A stretch of 64,000 nt of DNA, from the NCBI RefSeq assembly GCF_004795735.1, contig NZ_CP039247.1, positions 124,001-188,000 on the forward strand, read 5' to 3'. Under the pieces are notes generated by a model that was given only the letters and a program-made list of their open reading frames with translations, was not told where the DNA came from and ran no database searches. Below are positions 15,888 to 25,052 of this stretch, piece by piece. Source of the stretch: Corynebacterium endometrii. GTDB lineage: Bacteria > Actinomycetota > Actinomycetes > Mycobacteriales > Mycobacteriaceae. The position numbers were made by a program, and so were the translations under genes. Position 1 is the first letter of the stretch; each line of letters starts with the position of its first letter.

Positions 15888-18770
15888 ATGCCAGTAGAGT
15901 CCCAGGGATCTAAGTTTAACCGTCTCGAACCGCGCTCCTACGCGCGTGAGATCCGGTCTGGTATGCGCCTTGATATGACTACGAGGGCGGCGTATACCTC
16001 GGATGCATCTATCTTCCGGCGTGTACCGCAGGCTGTGGTGGAGCCTCGGATGTTGCAGGATATCCGGGATGGTATCGCTGTTGCTAAGGATCGCGGATGG
16101 GCTGTTGTCGGTCGTGGCGGAGGAACATCGGTGGCGGGCAATGCGATTGGTGATGGGCTCATCATCGATACATCGCGTTATTTCAACCGAATCATCGCAG
16201 TAGATCCAGTGGCTAGGACGGCTACAGTCCAACCGGGTGTGGTATGTGACAAATTAAGAGAAGCCGTGGCCGAATACGGACTGACTTACGGGCCAGATCC
16301 GTCTACCCATTCGCGTTGCACGATTGGCGGCATGGTGGCTAATAATGCTTGCGGTTCACATTCGGTGGCATGGGGCACGGCTGCAGACAATGTGGTTTCC
16401 TTAACAATGCTTCTTGCTGATGGACGGTTGGTCACCTTCGATGAACACGGCTGCAGTGACCCAGAACTGCAGGCGTCCATTGACGCGCTGGCTAGCGAGA
16501 ATGCTGAATTGATTAATAAAGAATTAGGTCGTTTCCCACGCCAGGTTTCTGGTTTTGGATTGCATTATCTGACTGACCATTCAGCTAAGCCTATTCATTA
16601 TGCGCGTGCTTTGGCTGGTTCTGAGGGGACTCTAGGAATTATTACAGAGTTGACCGTAAATCTGGTTGAGGTGCCGAAGGCTAAGGCTTTAGCGGTACTG
16701 GCGTTCGAAACCGTCTTTGACGCGGCGGCTGCTGCCCCGAAGCTACGTCAGGATGGGGTGGCTACCATTGAGGGCATGGGCGGTGACCTTTTAGCTGCGC
16801 TGCGCTCAAAGGTGGGCCAAGAAAAGGCCGGCGGCAATCTGCCAGGTAAACGTAAGGGGATCGCGTCTGGTGGATGGCTCTACTGTGAGGTAGTCGGTGC
16901 CGACGAAGATGCTGCCTTGGCTCGTGCACAGGAGGTCGCCACCTGTGTACCAACAGTTGATTACATCGTGGTATCTGACCCGCTAGATATGCGTGAGCTG
17001 TGGCGTATCCGGGAGGCGTCCGCGGGTCTTGTTACACGTCTGCCCGATGGTGGCGAGGCCTGGCCTAACTGGGAAGACTCCGCAGTGCCCCCTGAGAACC
17101 TAGCCGATTACCTGCGTGACTTGTATGCGCTGATGGATAGGTACGGCCTTCGAGGCATCCCGTTCGGCCACTTTGGTGAGGGGTGCGTGCACGTTCGCAT
17201 CTCTTTTGATTTTGGTACTCCTGAAGGTGTCAAAGCTTTCAAGGCATTCATGGAGGATGCCGCCTCGTTGGTGTCGTCCTATGGTGGTTCTTTGTCCGGT
17301 GAGCATGGTGATGGCCGTGCTCGTTCAGCGTTGCTCAAGCGCATGTATTCCGATGAGATGCGTGCGGTATTTGAGCAATTCAAACTCCTCTTTGATCCGG
17401 AGAGGCTGTTTAATCCGGGTGTTCTGGTTTGGGCTGATGAAGTCACTGATGGCCTACGTATGGCGCCAGGCCAGCGCACTTTTGAGCTAACTCCAGTTCA
17501 TGCTTTTAGTCATGACCGTGGTTCGATGGTCAATGCGGTTAACCGATGCGTAGGTGTCTCTGCTTGCCGGTCTGATGACGGCGGGATGTGCCCATCATTT
17601 CAAATAACTGGTGATGAAGTTCATTCAACTCGTGGGCGCGCGCGTATTTTTAGCGAAATGTTCCGCGGTGAATCTGTGGCAGACGGTTTCAAGTCAACTG
17701 AGGTTGAAGAGGCTCTTGACCTGTGTCTGTCGTGTAAGGCCTGCGCATCTGAGTGTCCAGTAAATGTAGACATGGCTACCTACAAGTCTGAATTCCTCAA
17801 CGAGTTCTACAGGGGAAAGCTACGCCCTATGGCGCACTACGTGATGGGTTGGTTGCCACTAATCGGATACCTAATTCATAAACTGCCGGTGGTTCCACGG
17901 CTCGTCGATTCCGCGATGCAAGCTCCGGTGTTGTCTACTGTCATTGGCAAGCTCGGAGGTCTCGATACCAACCGTTCTCTGATTAACTTTGCGCATAAGT
18001 CTTTGCGTAAATGGGCCGCGATGCGAGGAGCGTCGGCGCCGGGATCAGCTGGAACCGTGGTGCTATGGCCAGACAGCTTCAACACCTCCTTGGACACCTC
18101 GCCTGCTATTGCTGCAGTGGCGGTTTTGGAGAAGCTTGGCTTCACAGTAGAAATTCCGCAGGAGTTCGTGTGTTGCGGTCTGACCTGGCACTCTACGGGT
18201 CAGTTGAGGATGACACAGAGAGTTCTTCAGCAAACCGCAAGGGTTATGAAGCCGTATTTAGACCGCGGGTTGACTGTGATTGGTGTGGAACCGTCCTGTA
18301 CGGTGATGCTGCGCAGTGAAGCTACTGAGCTGTGTGACGATCCAACTCTAAAGAGCCTTGCTAAGGCGACTGTAAGTTTCGCGGAATTCGTAACGCCATT
18401 AATCGAACAGGGCGTGGTCGATGGAACAATCGTCCCAGGTGATGTTTCTGCGCTGACTCAGATACATTGTCATGAGAAGTCTCTGGGGGATCCTTCCCAA
18501 AGTACGCGCCTTCTGGCTGCACTGGGAGTTAGTGAGGAGCAGATCGCTACGGGGTGCTGCGGTCTCGCTGGCAACTGGGGCTTTGAGAAGGGGCACGCTG
18601 AAATGTCGTTGGCTTTGGGCGAGCGTGAGCTATTCCCGCGGGTGCGGGAAGCGTCCAAAGACGGCAAGGAGATCATTGCTGATGGGTTTTCGTGTCGTAC
18701 CCAGATCAGTCAAGGTACAGGTGCTGAAGCTAAACACATTACCGAGATAGTTCGGGACATTATCTGCTGA
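15888..18770 (+). CDS. FAD- and Fe-S-containing D-2-hydroxyacid dehydrogenase (GlcD-GlpC fusion)
   Basis: A 960-residue fusion. The first 520 residues are a VAO-type FAD domain (RGGGTSVAGNAIGDGLIID, then CTIGGMVANNACGSHS) with its oxidase C-terminal domain. Next come two cysteine clusters, CVGVSACRSDDGGMCP (about 553) and CLSCKACASECP (about 615), the second being a normal 4Fe-4S motif. Two CCG domains follow (FVCCG about 762, TGCCG about 890). Such fusions oxidise D-lactate, D-2-hydroxyglutarate or glycolate and pass electrons to quinone. The low G+C matches the island. The exact substrate is inferred only from family and neighbours. Confidence 0.88.
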   Translation: MPVESQGSKFNRLEPRSYAREIRSGMRLDMTTRAAYTSDASIFRRVPQAVVEPRMLQDIRDGIAVAKDRGWAVVGRGGGTSVAGNAIGDGLIIDTSRYFNRIIAVDPVARTATVQPGVVCDKLREAVAEYGLTYGPDPSTHSRCTIGGMVANNACGSHSVAWGTAADNVVSLTMLLADGRLVTFDEHGCSDPELQASIDALASENAELINKELGRFPRQVSGFGLHYLTDHSAKPIHYARALAGSEGTLGIITELTVNLVEVPKAKALAVLAFETVFDAAAAAPKLRQDGVATIEGMGGDLLAALRSKVGQEKAGGNLPGKRKGIASGGWLYCEVVGADEDAALARAQEVATCVPTVDYIVVSDPLDMRELWRIREASAGLVTRLPDGGEAWPNWEDSAVPPENLADYLRDLYALMDRYGLRGIPFGHFGEGCVHVRISFDFGTPEGVKAFKAFMEDAASLVSSYGGSLSGEHGDGRARSALLKRMYSDEMRAVFEQFKLLFDPERLFNPGVLVWADEVTDGLRMAPGQRTFELTPVHAFSHDRGSMVNAVNRCVGVSACRSDDGGMCPSFQITGDEVHSTRGRARIFSEMFRGESVADGFKSTEVEEALDLCLSCKACASECPVNVDMATYKSEFLNEFYRGKLRPMAHYVMGWLPLIGYLIHKLPVVPRLVDSAMQAPVLSTVIGKLGGLDTNRSLINFAHKSLRKWAAMRGASAPGSAGTVVLWPDSFNTSLDTSPAIAAVAVLEKLGFTVEIPQEFVCCGLTWHSTGQLRMTQRVLQQTARVMKPYLDRGLTVIGVEPSCTVMLRSEATELCDDPTLKSLAKATVSFAEFVTPLIEQGVVDGTIVPGDVSALTQIHCHEKSLGDPSQSTRLLAALGVSEEQIATGCCGLAGNWGFEKGHAEMSLALGERELFPRVREASKDGKEIIADGFSCRTQISQGTGAEAKHITEIVRDIIC

Positions 18771-18839
18771 CTTACTATTCAACTTCCCTTAGTAATGTTG
18801 CGGTGCGTTTCTAGCACTGTACCGAACAATATCGTGAAC

Positions 18840-18874
18840 GTGTCCGCCTCACGGCTCGACGAGCTGGCGGACAC
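18840..18874 (+). terminator. Hairpin after dehydrogenase
   Basis: A 9-bp stem (GTGTCCGCC / GGCGGACAC) with a GC-rich loop that can itself pair. It lacks a T-tract on the plus side, so it is a weak or rho-dependent type terminator for the island. Confidence 0.45.
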
Positions 18875-18875
18875 G

Positions 18876-18910
18876 AAAAAGCGGCGAGGAGGTAGTCTCC
18901 ACGCCGCTTT
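18876..18910 (-). terminator. Rho-independent terminator of the betT-betB operon
   Basis: A 9-bp stem (AAAGCGGCG / CGCCGCTTT) with a 15-nt loop. Read on the minus strand it ends in TTTTT, 15 nt beyond the betB stop; read on the plus strand it ends in TTT, so it may also stop transcripts from the island. Confidence 0.8.
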
Positions 18911-18924
18911 AGGGGGTTAAGGGG

Positions 18925-20493
18925 TTACTGCTGGCCGAACTGCCCGGTGGCTGCCGGCGCTAGGTTGGTGTAGACGTGCTTGTGCTCTTGGTATTCCGCG
19001 AGGCCGGTTGGGCCCAGCTCGCGGCCGTTGCCGGATTGCTTGTATCCGCCCCACTCGGCCTGCGGCAGGTAAGGGTGGAAGTCATTGATCCAGATGGTGC
19101 CGTGGCGCAGGGCGCGGGCCACGCGCTCCGCCTTGCCGGCATCCGTGGTCCAGACCGCGCCGGCTAGGCCGTACTCGGTGTCATTGGCAATCTTGATGGC
19201 TTCTTCCTCGGTGTCAAAGGTCTCAACCGTGACGGTAGGGCCAAAGGCCTCGGCGTGGACGCACTCCATGTCCTGGGTGCAGTTATCCAGGATGGTCGGC
19301 AGGTAGTAGATGCCGGCGCCGAGGTCCGTCTCGCCGGTGCCGTGAGGTCCCTCGTTGTCGGAGGACTCGGCCTTGCGGCCGCCGGAGAGCACGGTAGCGC
19401 CCTCCCGCTTGGCGGTCTCAACGTAGTCAGTGATCTTGTCGCGGTGCTCGGCGGAGATCAGTGGCCCGGTCTCAGCCTTGGAGTCCGTTGGGCCGCCGAT
19501 CTTGATCTTGTTGGCGCGGCGGGCCAGTTCCTCAACGAACTTGTCGTGGATGGAGGCCTCCACAATCAGGCGGGAGCCCGCGGAGCAGACCTGGCCGGAG
19601 TGGAAGAACGCGGCGGTCAGGGCGTTGTCAACCGCGGCCTCGAAATCAGCATCGGCGAAGACAACGTTGGGGTTCTTGCCGCCCAGCTCAAGCGCCGTGC
19701 GCTTGATGGTTCCGGCGGCGTTCTTGGCGATGAGCTTGCCGGTCTCAAGCCCGCCGGTGAAGGACACCATGTCCACGTCCGGGTGGGTGGACAGTGGGTT
19801 GCCGCAGTTGGCCCCGGCGCCGGTGATGAGGTTGGCCACGCCCGCCGGCAGGCCCGCCTCTTCGAAGGCGGCCATGAGCAGCATGGCGGTGTGCGGGGTC
19901 AGCTCGGCCTGCTTGAGCACAAAGGTGTTGCCTGCGGCGATGGCAGGGGCCACCTTCCAGGACACCTGCAGCAGCGGGTAGTTCCAGGGGGTGATAAGGC
20001 CGCATACGCCCACTGGTTCGGCGTCGATGCGGGAGCGGACGTTGTCATCGGCGGGGTCAACCACGCGGCCGGCCTGGTGGCTGGCCAAGGTGCCGAAGTA
20101 CTCGAAGGCGCCAGCGATGTCATCCATATCGCCCTCGGACTCTTCCAGGCGTTTTCCGGTATCGGCGGACTCGGCGGCGGCGAATAAGTCCTTGCGCTCG
20201 CGGATGATATCGGCGACCTTGAGCAGGATCTTGCCGCGCTCGATGGCCGGGACGGAGGTCCACTCGCCGGCGTCGAAGGTCTCGCGGGCGACCTTGATGG
20301 CGCGCTCCGTGTCCGCGTCGGACGCCTCGGAGACCACGCCCACGGTGGAGCCGTCCGCCGGGCAGGTGATGGTGCGGGTCTCGCCGGACTGGGCCGCTAC
20401 CCACTCACCGCCGATGTAGAGGCTGCGGGGGCCGCCAGAGGCGTGAACAGGGGCGAGCATTTCTTCTTTGGTTGGGTCGAAAAGGGAGGTCAT
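18925..20493 (-). CDS. betB: Betaine-aldehyde dehydrogenase
   Basis: A 522-residue NAD(P)-dependent aldehyde dehydrogenase. Catalytic residues are Asn171 in TPWNYP, Glu269 in LELGGKNP and Cys303 in SGQVCSAG; the cofactor motif is FTGGLETGK. Family and context (choline transporter upstream, choline dehydrogenase beyond) make betaine aldehyde to glycine betaine the likely reaction, giving an osmoprotectant. It starts 24 nt after the betT stop with an AAAGG site, so the two genes form an operon. Confidence 0.92.
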   Translation of the reverse strand: MTSLFDPTKEEMLAPVHASGGPRSLYIGGEWVAAQSGETRTITCPADGSTVGVVSEASDADTERAIKVARETFDAGEWTSVPAIERGKILLKVADIIRERKDLFAAAESADTGKRLEESEGDMDDIAGAFEYFGTLASHQAGRVVDPADDNVRSRIDAEPVGVCGLITPWNYPLLQVSWKVAPAIAAGNTFVLKQAELTPHTAMLLMAAFEEAGLPAGVANLITGAGANCGNPLSTHPDVDMVSFTGGLETGKLIAKNAAGTIKRTALELGGKNPNVVFADADFEAAVDNALTAAFFHSGQVCSAGSRLIVEASIHDKFVEELARRANKIKIGGPTDSKAETGPLISAEHRDKITDYVETAKREGATVLSGGRKAESSDNEGPHGTGETDLGAGIYYLPTILDNCTQDMECVHAEAFGPTVTVETFDTEEEAIKIANDTEYGLAGAVWTTDAGKAERVARALRHGTIWINDFHPYLPQAEWGGYKQSGNGRELGPTGLAEYQEHKHVYTNLAPAATGQFGQQ

Positions 20494-20517
20494 AAAAGCC
20501 TTTCAAATACGTTGTTG

Positions 20518-22722
20518 TTAACTATCGTCGCGCCAGGTGCGGATCGGGGCCGCATTGTCTGACATGTCGGAGCTGCCGGAATCCTCACGCTGCATGTGCA
20601 GGAACGCCATGTGCCGTTCAAACAGGTCAAGCAGGTTGTTGATGAGCTGATGCTGGGTATAGCCGTAGACGTCATAGCCCAGGGAGCCGCTGAGGCCGTA
20701 GACCTCAAGGCGGTAGTAAAGCTCTTCGCCCACGCCCTCTGCATAATCCGGTCGGGGTTCCGCCACGGGGAACAGTTGATAACGGAAGTTGCGCTCGTCT
20801 TCCAACTGAACGTTGAGATCCAGGTGGGAGACGTTGATCTCAGGGACCACGGAGGTCAGAAGGGTGGCCTTGTAGCCGTTGGCGCGCATCTCCTCCGTGA
20901 CCTTCTTCAGCGCGGGCGCGGCGGTCTCGCGGATGTAGTTAGTCATGTCATCGCGCGTTGGCCATGCGGTAGCGCGGTTGAGGCGCAGTTTCCACAATTC
21001 ATCAGAATCCGAGGTGGAATCCACGCGGCCGGACATTGCGTGTGGGAGGGCCAGGGCGCGGGCCTGGGCCTCGTAGTGTTCCAGACGCAGGCACTTCCAC
21101 AGGGAGAACATGATGAAGTACACCACGAAGGAAAACGGCAGGCCCATGACGATGGTCGCGGACTGGACGGTGGGGATACCGTCAATCTGCAGCATGGTCA
21201 GGGTCAGCACGCCAACCGCCACGGACCAGAAGATTCGGGACCAGCGTGGGCCGTCCTGGCGGGAATCCGTGATGCGGGAGGTGAAGTTAGACATCACCAG
21301 GGAGCCGGAGTCCGCGGACGTGATGTACAGCAGCAGGCCAATCAGGGTGGCGATGATGATGAGGAACGTGGCCCCAGGGTAGGAACCCAGGAGATCATAA
21401 AAGCCCTGCTCGGGATAGTTCATCGCAGTCTCGCCGAACTCTGCCTTACCCTGGTTGCGGACCAGGTCGATGGCGGAATTGCCGAAGAAACTCATCCACA
21501 ACAGGATGAACAAGAACGGGAACGTCAGGGTGCCCACGATGAACTGGCGCAGGGTGCGGCCGCGGGAGATGCGGGCCAGGAACAGGCCGACGAATGGCGC
21601 CCACGCAATCCACCATGCCCAGAAGAACAGGGTCCACGCCTCCATCCAGGCGTGGGTCTCATCCGGATTCGGGGAAAACGCCATGGTGTCCATGGTCCAG
21701 GAAGGGAAGGAGGAAACGTAGTCACCAATGTTCATGATGAGCGTGTCAAAGAGGTAAGAAGTCTTACCCGCGATAACCACGTACAGCATCATGGCGATGG
21801 CGAGGAACACGTTGGCCTCGGACAGGCGGCGAATGCCCTTGTCCACGCCGGAGACGGCGGAGACCGTGGCCACGGCAATGGCCACGATAACCAGGCCGGC
21901 CTGCAATCCGGCGCCCTGGTCCCAGCCGGTGATGAGGTGGATGCCGTAGGCGAGCTGTACCACGCCAATACCCAGGGACGCGGCCACGCCGAAGACGGTG
22001 CCCAGCATTGCGGCGATGTCTACCGCGTCGCCGGCCGGGCCATGCACGCGCTTTCCAATCAACGGGTACAGCGCTGAACGGATGGCCAGCGGCATGTTCA
22101 GGCGATATGCAAAGTACCCGAAGGCCATGCCCATGAGAGCGTATAGTGCCCAACCGGTCAGGCCGTAGTGGAACAGGGCAAAGACCACGGCGTCCTTGGC
22201 GGCCTGCATGGATTCGGGGTCCTCCAGCGGCGGGGCCAGGTACATGGTGATTGGCTCCGCCACCGCGAAGAACATCAGATCCACGCCAATGCCGGCGGCA
22301 AAGAGCATGGAGGCCCAGGTAAAGAGGTTGAACTTTGGGCGGGAATGGTCCGGGCCCAGGCGGACATGGCCGGAGCGGCCAAAGGCGATGACTAGGACGA
22401 ATACCACGGCCACCGTGGCGGTGAGGATGTAGAACCAGCCCAGGTTGGTGGCAATCCAGCTGGTCACGTTGCCCAGGGTCTCTTGGGCGTGCTCCCGGCC
22501 AAAGAATGCGTAGGCCGCCACGGCCAGCACGCCGATGGCGGAGATGATGAACACCGGCCAGTTGGTCTCCGGCGGTTCAACCTCGCCGGCTCCTACATCG
22601 TCACCGGTTTCTGCGCGGTAGCTGCCCACCAGGGCCCGCAATTGGTAGCGGTTCGCCCGGCGCTTGGCGGGCTGGGCCACCTCCTGAGCCTCACTCTGGT
22701 GGCCTGGATTCGTATCAGACAC
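20518..22722 (-). CDS. betT: BCCT-family choline/betaine transporter
   Basis: A 734-residue secondary transporter of the betaine-choline-carnitine family with about 12 helices (roughly 70-560), a hydrophilic N-terminus of about 60 residues, and a long C-terminal cytosolic domain of about 170 residues as in E. coli-type BetT. The Trp-rich segment WTLFFWAWWIAWAPFVGLF in helix 8 is the family hallmark. GTG 22722 is preferred over the frame's first start because GAGGAG lies 9 nt upstream. It is the first gene of the betT-betB operon and is divergent from betA. Confidence 0.9.
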   Translation of the reverse strand: MSDTNPGHQSEAQEVAQPAKRRANRYQLRALVGSYRAETGDDVGAGEVEPPETNWPVFIISAIGVLAVAAYAFFGREHAQETLGNVTSWIATNLGWFYILTATVAVVFVLVIAFGRSGHVRLGPDHSRPKFNLFTWASMLFAAGIGVDLMFFAVAEPITMYLAPPLEDPESMQAAKDAVVFALFHYGLTGWALYALMGMAFGYFAYRLNMPLAIRSALYPLIGKRVHGPAGDAVDIAAMLGTVFGVAASLGIGVVQLAYGIHLITGWDQGAGLQAGLVIVAIAVATVSAVSGVDKGIRRLSEANVFLAIAMMLYVVIAGKTSYLFDTLIMNIGDYVSSFPSWTMDTMAFSPNPDETHAWMEAWTLFFWAWWIAWAPFVGLFLARISRGRTLRQFIVGTLTFPFLFILLWMSFFGNSAIDLVRNQGKAEFGETAMNYPEQGFYDLLGSYPGATFLIIIATLIGLLLYITSADSGSLVMSNFTSRITDSRQDGPRWSRIFWSVAVGVLTLTMLQIDGIPTVQSATIVMGLPFSFVVYFIMFSLWKCLRLEHYEAQARALALPHAMSGRVDSTSDSDELWKLRLNRATAWPTRDDMTNYIRETAAPALKKVTEEMRANGYKATLLTSVVPEINVSHLDLNVQLEDERNFRYQLFPVAEPRPDYAEGVGEELYYRLEVYGLSGSLGYDVYGYTQHQLINNLLDLFERHMAFLHMQREDSGSSDMSDNAAPIRTWRDDS

Positions 22723-23146
22723 GTCAATAATCTCCTCACGCGCCTGCCCTAAGGGGCCGGGTGGCCACCATTGTTCGGCCGCTGCAAACCGCAACGCCCA
22801 GGGCGGTGATTGGGAGCTCCGCCGGGGCGCTTCTTGGGGCTTCAAATCCCAAGGCAGGACCGCGTTTCCGGTCCGCGATTCAAGACGGCTTCACGGAAGC
22901 AGGCGCTTGAACTTTAGTTATAGGGTGTTTTCCAAATTGAATGGGATTTTAGCCAAAAACCGTATCAATCTATATGCTAGGTTACTGTAACAACCGTTCG
23001 GTTTCACGTTGGTGAGATGACTAGGGGTGATTTTCTGCCGCGTCAGCTCCATCGCTGGAGGGGCCCTCGCGGCGGCCGTGCGCAGGAAAGTCACGCTGAG
23101 ACCTGTGGAAACCGTGAATAAAACCATATGCGCGAAAGGAATCTTG
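22723..23146. promoter_or_regulatory. 424-bp divergent control region between betT and betA
   Basis: No convincing gene is seen. Toward betA there is GTTACTGTAAC (22981-22991), a perfect odd palindrome, followed at once by AACCGTTCGGTT (22992-23003), both just downstream of a TATGCT-like box near 22973. Toward betT two hairpins occur in the transcribed leader: CTTGGG/CCCAAG (22833-22853) and GGACCG/CGGTCC (22857-22874). No betI regulator gene lies nearby, so the protein reading these sites is unknown. Confidence 0.5.
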
Positions 23147-24946
23147 ATGAATTTCGTCAACAAAGTACTCAAGCGAGACAAGGCCAAGACTGAGGGCAAG
23201 GCCAAGACTGCCCCATCCGTAACTGATGAAGTCAGCGACGTAGTAGTTGTGGGCGGCGGCTCCGCCGGCTCCGTCATCGCCAACCGCCTGACCGAGGACA
23301 AGGACACCCGCGTGGTTGTCCTCGAGGCCGGCCGCCCGGATTCCCTGTGGGATCTGTTTATCCACATGCCATCCGCATTCTCCTTCCCAATCGGGAACAA
23401 GAACTACGACTGGAAGTTTGAGTCGGAGCCGGAGCCAGAGATGAACGGCCGCCGCGTGTACCACGCGCGCGGCAAGGTCCTGGGAGGCTCTTCCTCCGTC
23501 AACGGCATGATCTACCAGCGCGGCAACCCGATGGACTATGAGAAGTGGGCCAAGAATGACGGGATGGAGCACTGGGACTTCGCCCACTGCTTGCCATACT
23601 TCAACCGCATGGAGACCGCCGCCGCGGCGGAGCCTAACGACCCGCGCCGCGGCCACAACGGCCCGCTGTACCTCTCCCGCGGCCCCGCAACCTCCCCGCT
23701 GTTCCAGGCGCTGTTCAAGTCCGTCCAGCAGTCCGGCCGCAACCTGACCAATGACGTCAACGGCTACCGCCAGGAGGGTTTTGCCCCGTTTGACCGCAAC
23801 ATCAAGCACGGGCGCCGCCTGTCCGCGGCCCGCGCGTACCTGCACACCATCAAGAACCGTAAGAACCTTGAGATCCGCACCCGCGCGCTGACCTCCCGCA
23901 TCCTCTTCGAGGGGCAGAAGGCAGTGGGCGTTGAGTATGAGTGGAAGGGTCAGACCCGGCGCATCTATGCCAAGAAGATTGTCCTGTCAGCGGGCGCTTT
24001 CAACACCCCGCAGCTGATGCAGGTCTCCGGCGTTGGCCCTAAGGAGCTGCTGGAGAGCCACGGCATTAAGGTGGTCAAGGATCTCCCGGGCGTGGGCGAG
24101 AACCTGCAGGATCACCTGGAGGTCTACATCCAGTATGAGACCAAGAACTCCACTGACTCCTCCCAGCCTTACCTGGACAAGTGGCGTTGGCCGCTGATGG
24201 GCCTGCAGTGGCTGACCACCCACAAGGGGCCGGTCGCCACCTCCCACTTCGAGGCCGGTGGCTTTGTGCGTTCCAATGAGAATGAGGAATACCCAAACCT
24301 CATGTTCCACTTCTTGCCGATGGCGGTGCGCTATGACGGCCAGAAGGCTGACGTAAAGCACGGCTTCCAGTGGCACGTGGGCCCAATGTTCTCTGACACC
24401 AAGGGCCATGTCCGCATCAAGAGCGCAGACATCAAGGACAAGCCGGAGATTTTGTTCAACTACCTGCGCACGGATCAGGACCGCCGCGAGTGGGTGGAGG
24501 CGATCCGCGTCGCCCGCTCCCTGCTGGACACCGAGGCCATGCGTGAGGTGGGGGCAACCGAGTTCAGCCCAGGCCCTGCCGTGCAGACCGATGAAGAAAT
24601 TCTGGAATGGGTGCGCAATGACGGCGAGACCGCGCTGCACCCATCCTGCACCGCAAAGATGGGTTCCAAGGATGACCCCATGGCCGTGGTGGACCCTGAG
24701 ACCATGCAGGTCTGGGGCGTCGAGGGGCTCTACGTCGTGGATGCGTCCGTCTTCCCATCCGTGACGAATGGCAACATCTACTCCCCAGTGATGATGGTTG
24801 CCGAAAAGGCCGCGGACCTGATTGCGGGCCGCACGCCACTGGAGCCAATCCACGTGCCGTGGTACAAGGCCGGCGAGGACATGCCGCTCTACGCCGAGGG
24901 TGAAGCCATCCGCGATCACGTCGAGGCACCACGCGGCGCTTACTAA
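23147..24946 (+). CDS. betA: Choline dehydrogenase (GMC oxidoreductase)
   Basis: A 599-residue GMC flavoprotein. The FAD-binding motif [17 protein letters not shown] lies at about residues 32-48, the second GMC signature is [18 protein letters not shown], and the C-terminal catalytic part contains [11 protein letters not shown] and [11 protein letters not shown] (His/Asn pair). It would oxidise choline to betaine aldehyde, feeding BetB. An N-terminal extension of about 30 charged residues precedes the FAD domain. ATG 23147 has AAAGGA 6 nt upstream; earlier in-frame starts are rejected. A strong terminator follows. Confidence 0.92.
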   Translation: MNFVNKVLKRDKAKTEGKAKTAPSVTDEVSDVVVVGGGSAGSVIANRLTEDKDTRVVVLEAGRPDSLWDLFIHMPSAFSFPIGNKNYDWKFESEPEPEMNGRRVYHARGKVLGGSSSVNGMIYQRGNPMDYEKWAKNDGMEHWDFAHCLPYFNRMETAAAAEPNDPRRGHNGPLYLSRGPATSPLFQALFKSVQQSGRNLTNDVNGYRQEGFAPFDRNIKHGRRLSAARAYLHTIKNRKNLEIRTRALTSRILFEGQKAVGVEYEWKGQTRRIYAKKIVLSAGAFNTPQLMQVSGVGPKELLESHGIKVVKDLPGVGENLQDHLEVYIQYETKNSTDSSQPYLDKWRWPLMGLQWLTTHKGPVATSHFEAGGFVRSNENEEYPNLMFHFLPMAVRYDGQKADVKHGFQWHVGPMFSDTKGHVRIKSADIKDKPEILFNYLRTDQDRREWVEAIRVARSLLDTEAMREVGATEFSPGPAVQTDEEILEWVRNDGETALHPSCTAKMGSKDDPMAVVDPETMQVWGVEGLYVVDASVFPSVTNGNIYSPVMMVAEKAADLIAGRTPLEPIHVPWYKAGEDMPLYAEGEAIRDHVEAPRGAY

Positions 24947-24981
24947 AAGCCCGCCACCGGAGCACGGCCAGTGTTCCGGCC

Positions 24982-25014
24982 GCCGCCTGCCCCCGCGTCG
25001 GGCGGGCGGCTTTT
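24982..25014 (+). terminator. Rho-independent terminator after betA
   Basis: An 11-bp stem (GCCGCCTGCCC / GGGCGGGCGGC, one G-U pair) with a 7-nt loop, followed by TTTT. Confidence 0.85.
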
Positions 25015-25052
25015 CCTATTCCAGGCCGTCGCGGCAGGCTAGTATATGAACA

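Larger units (their letters stand above)
13172..18780. other. Low-G+C island (2-hydroxyacid uptake/oxidation module)
   Basis: Base composition drops sharply here: a hand count of 16561-16620 gives 27 G+C of 60, against 40 of 60 in 28441-28500 in the flanking genome. Codon third positions are often A or T, and the noncoding strands have fewer spurious frames. The segment holds four genes: TRAP-type permease, small membrane protein, FadR-type regulator and FAD/Fe-S oxidoreductase. No transposase, integrase or tRNA marks the borders, so transfer is inferred from composition and gene content only. Confidence 0.7.

Noticed and set aside
19255..20187. 310-residue plus-strand frame opposite betB
   Set aside because: Antisense shadow of the aldehyde dehydrogenase.
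20596..22077. 493-residue frame on the plus strand opposite betT
   Set aside because: It is the complement of a clear BCCT transporter; composition is His/Gly/Gln-rich with no domain, as expected for antisense of a high-G+C gene.
22977..23003. Riboswitch for choline/betaine
   Set aside because: The palindromes look like protein operators and no known riboswitch pattern was recognised.
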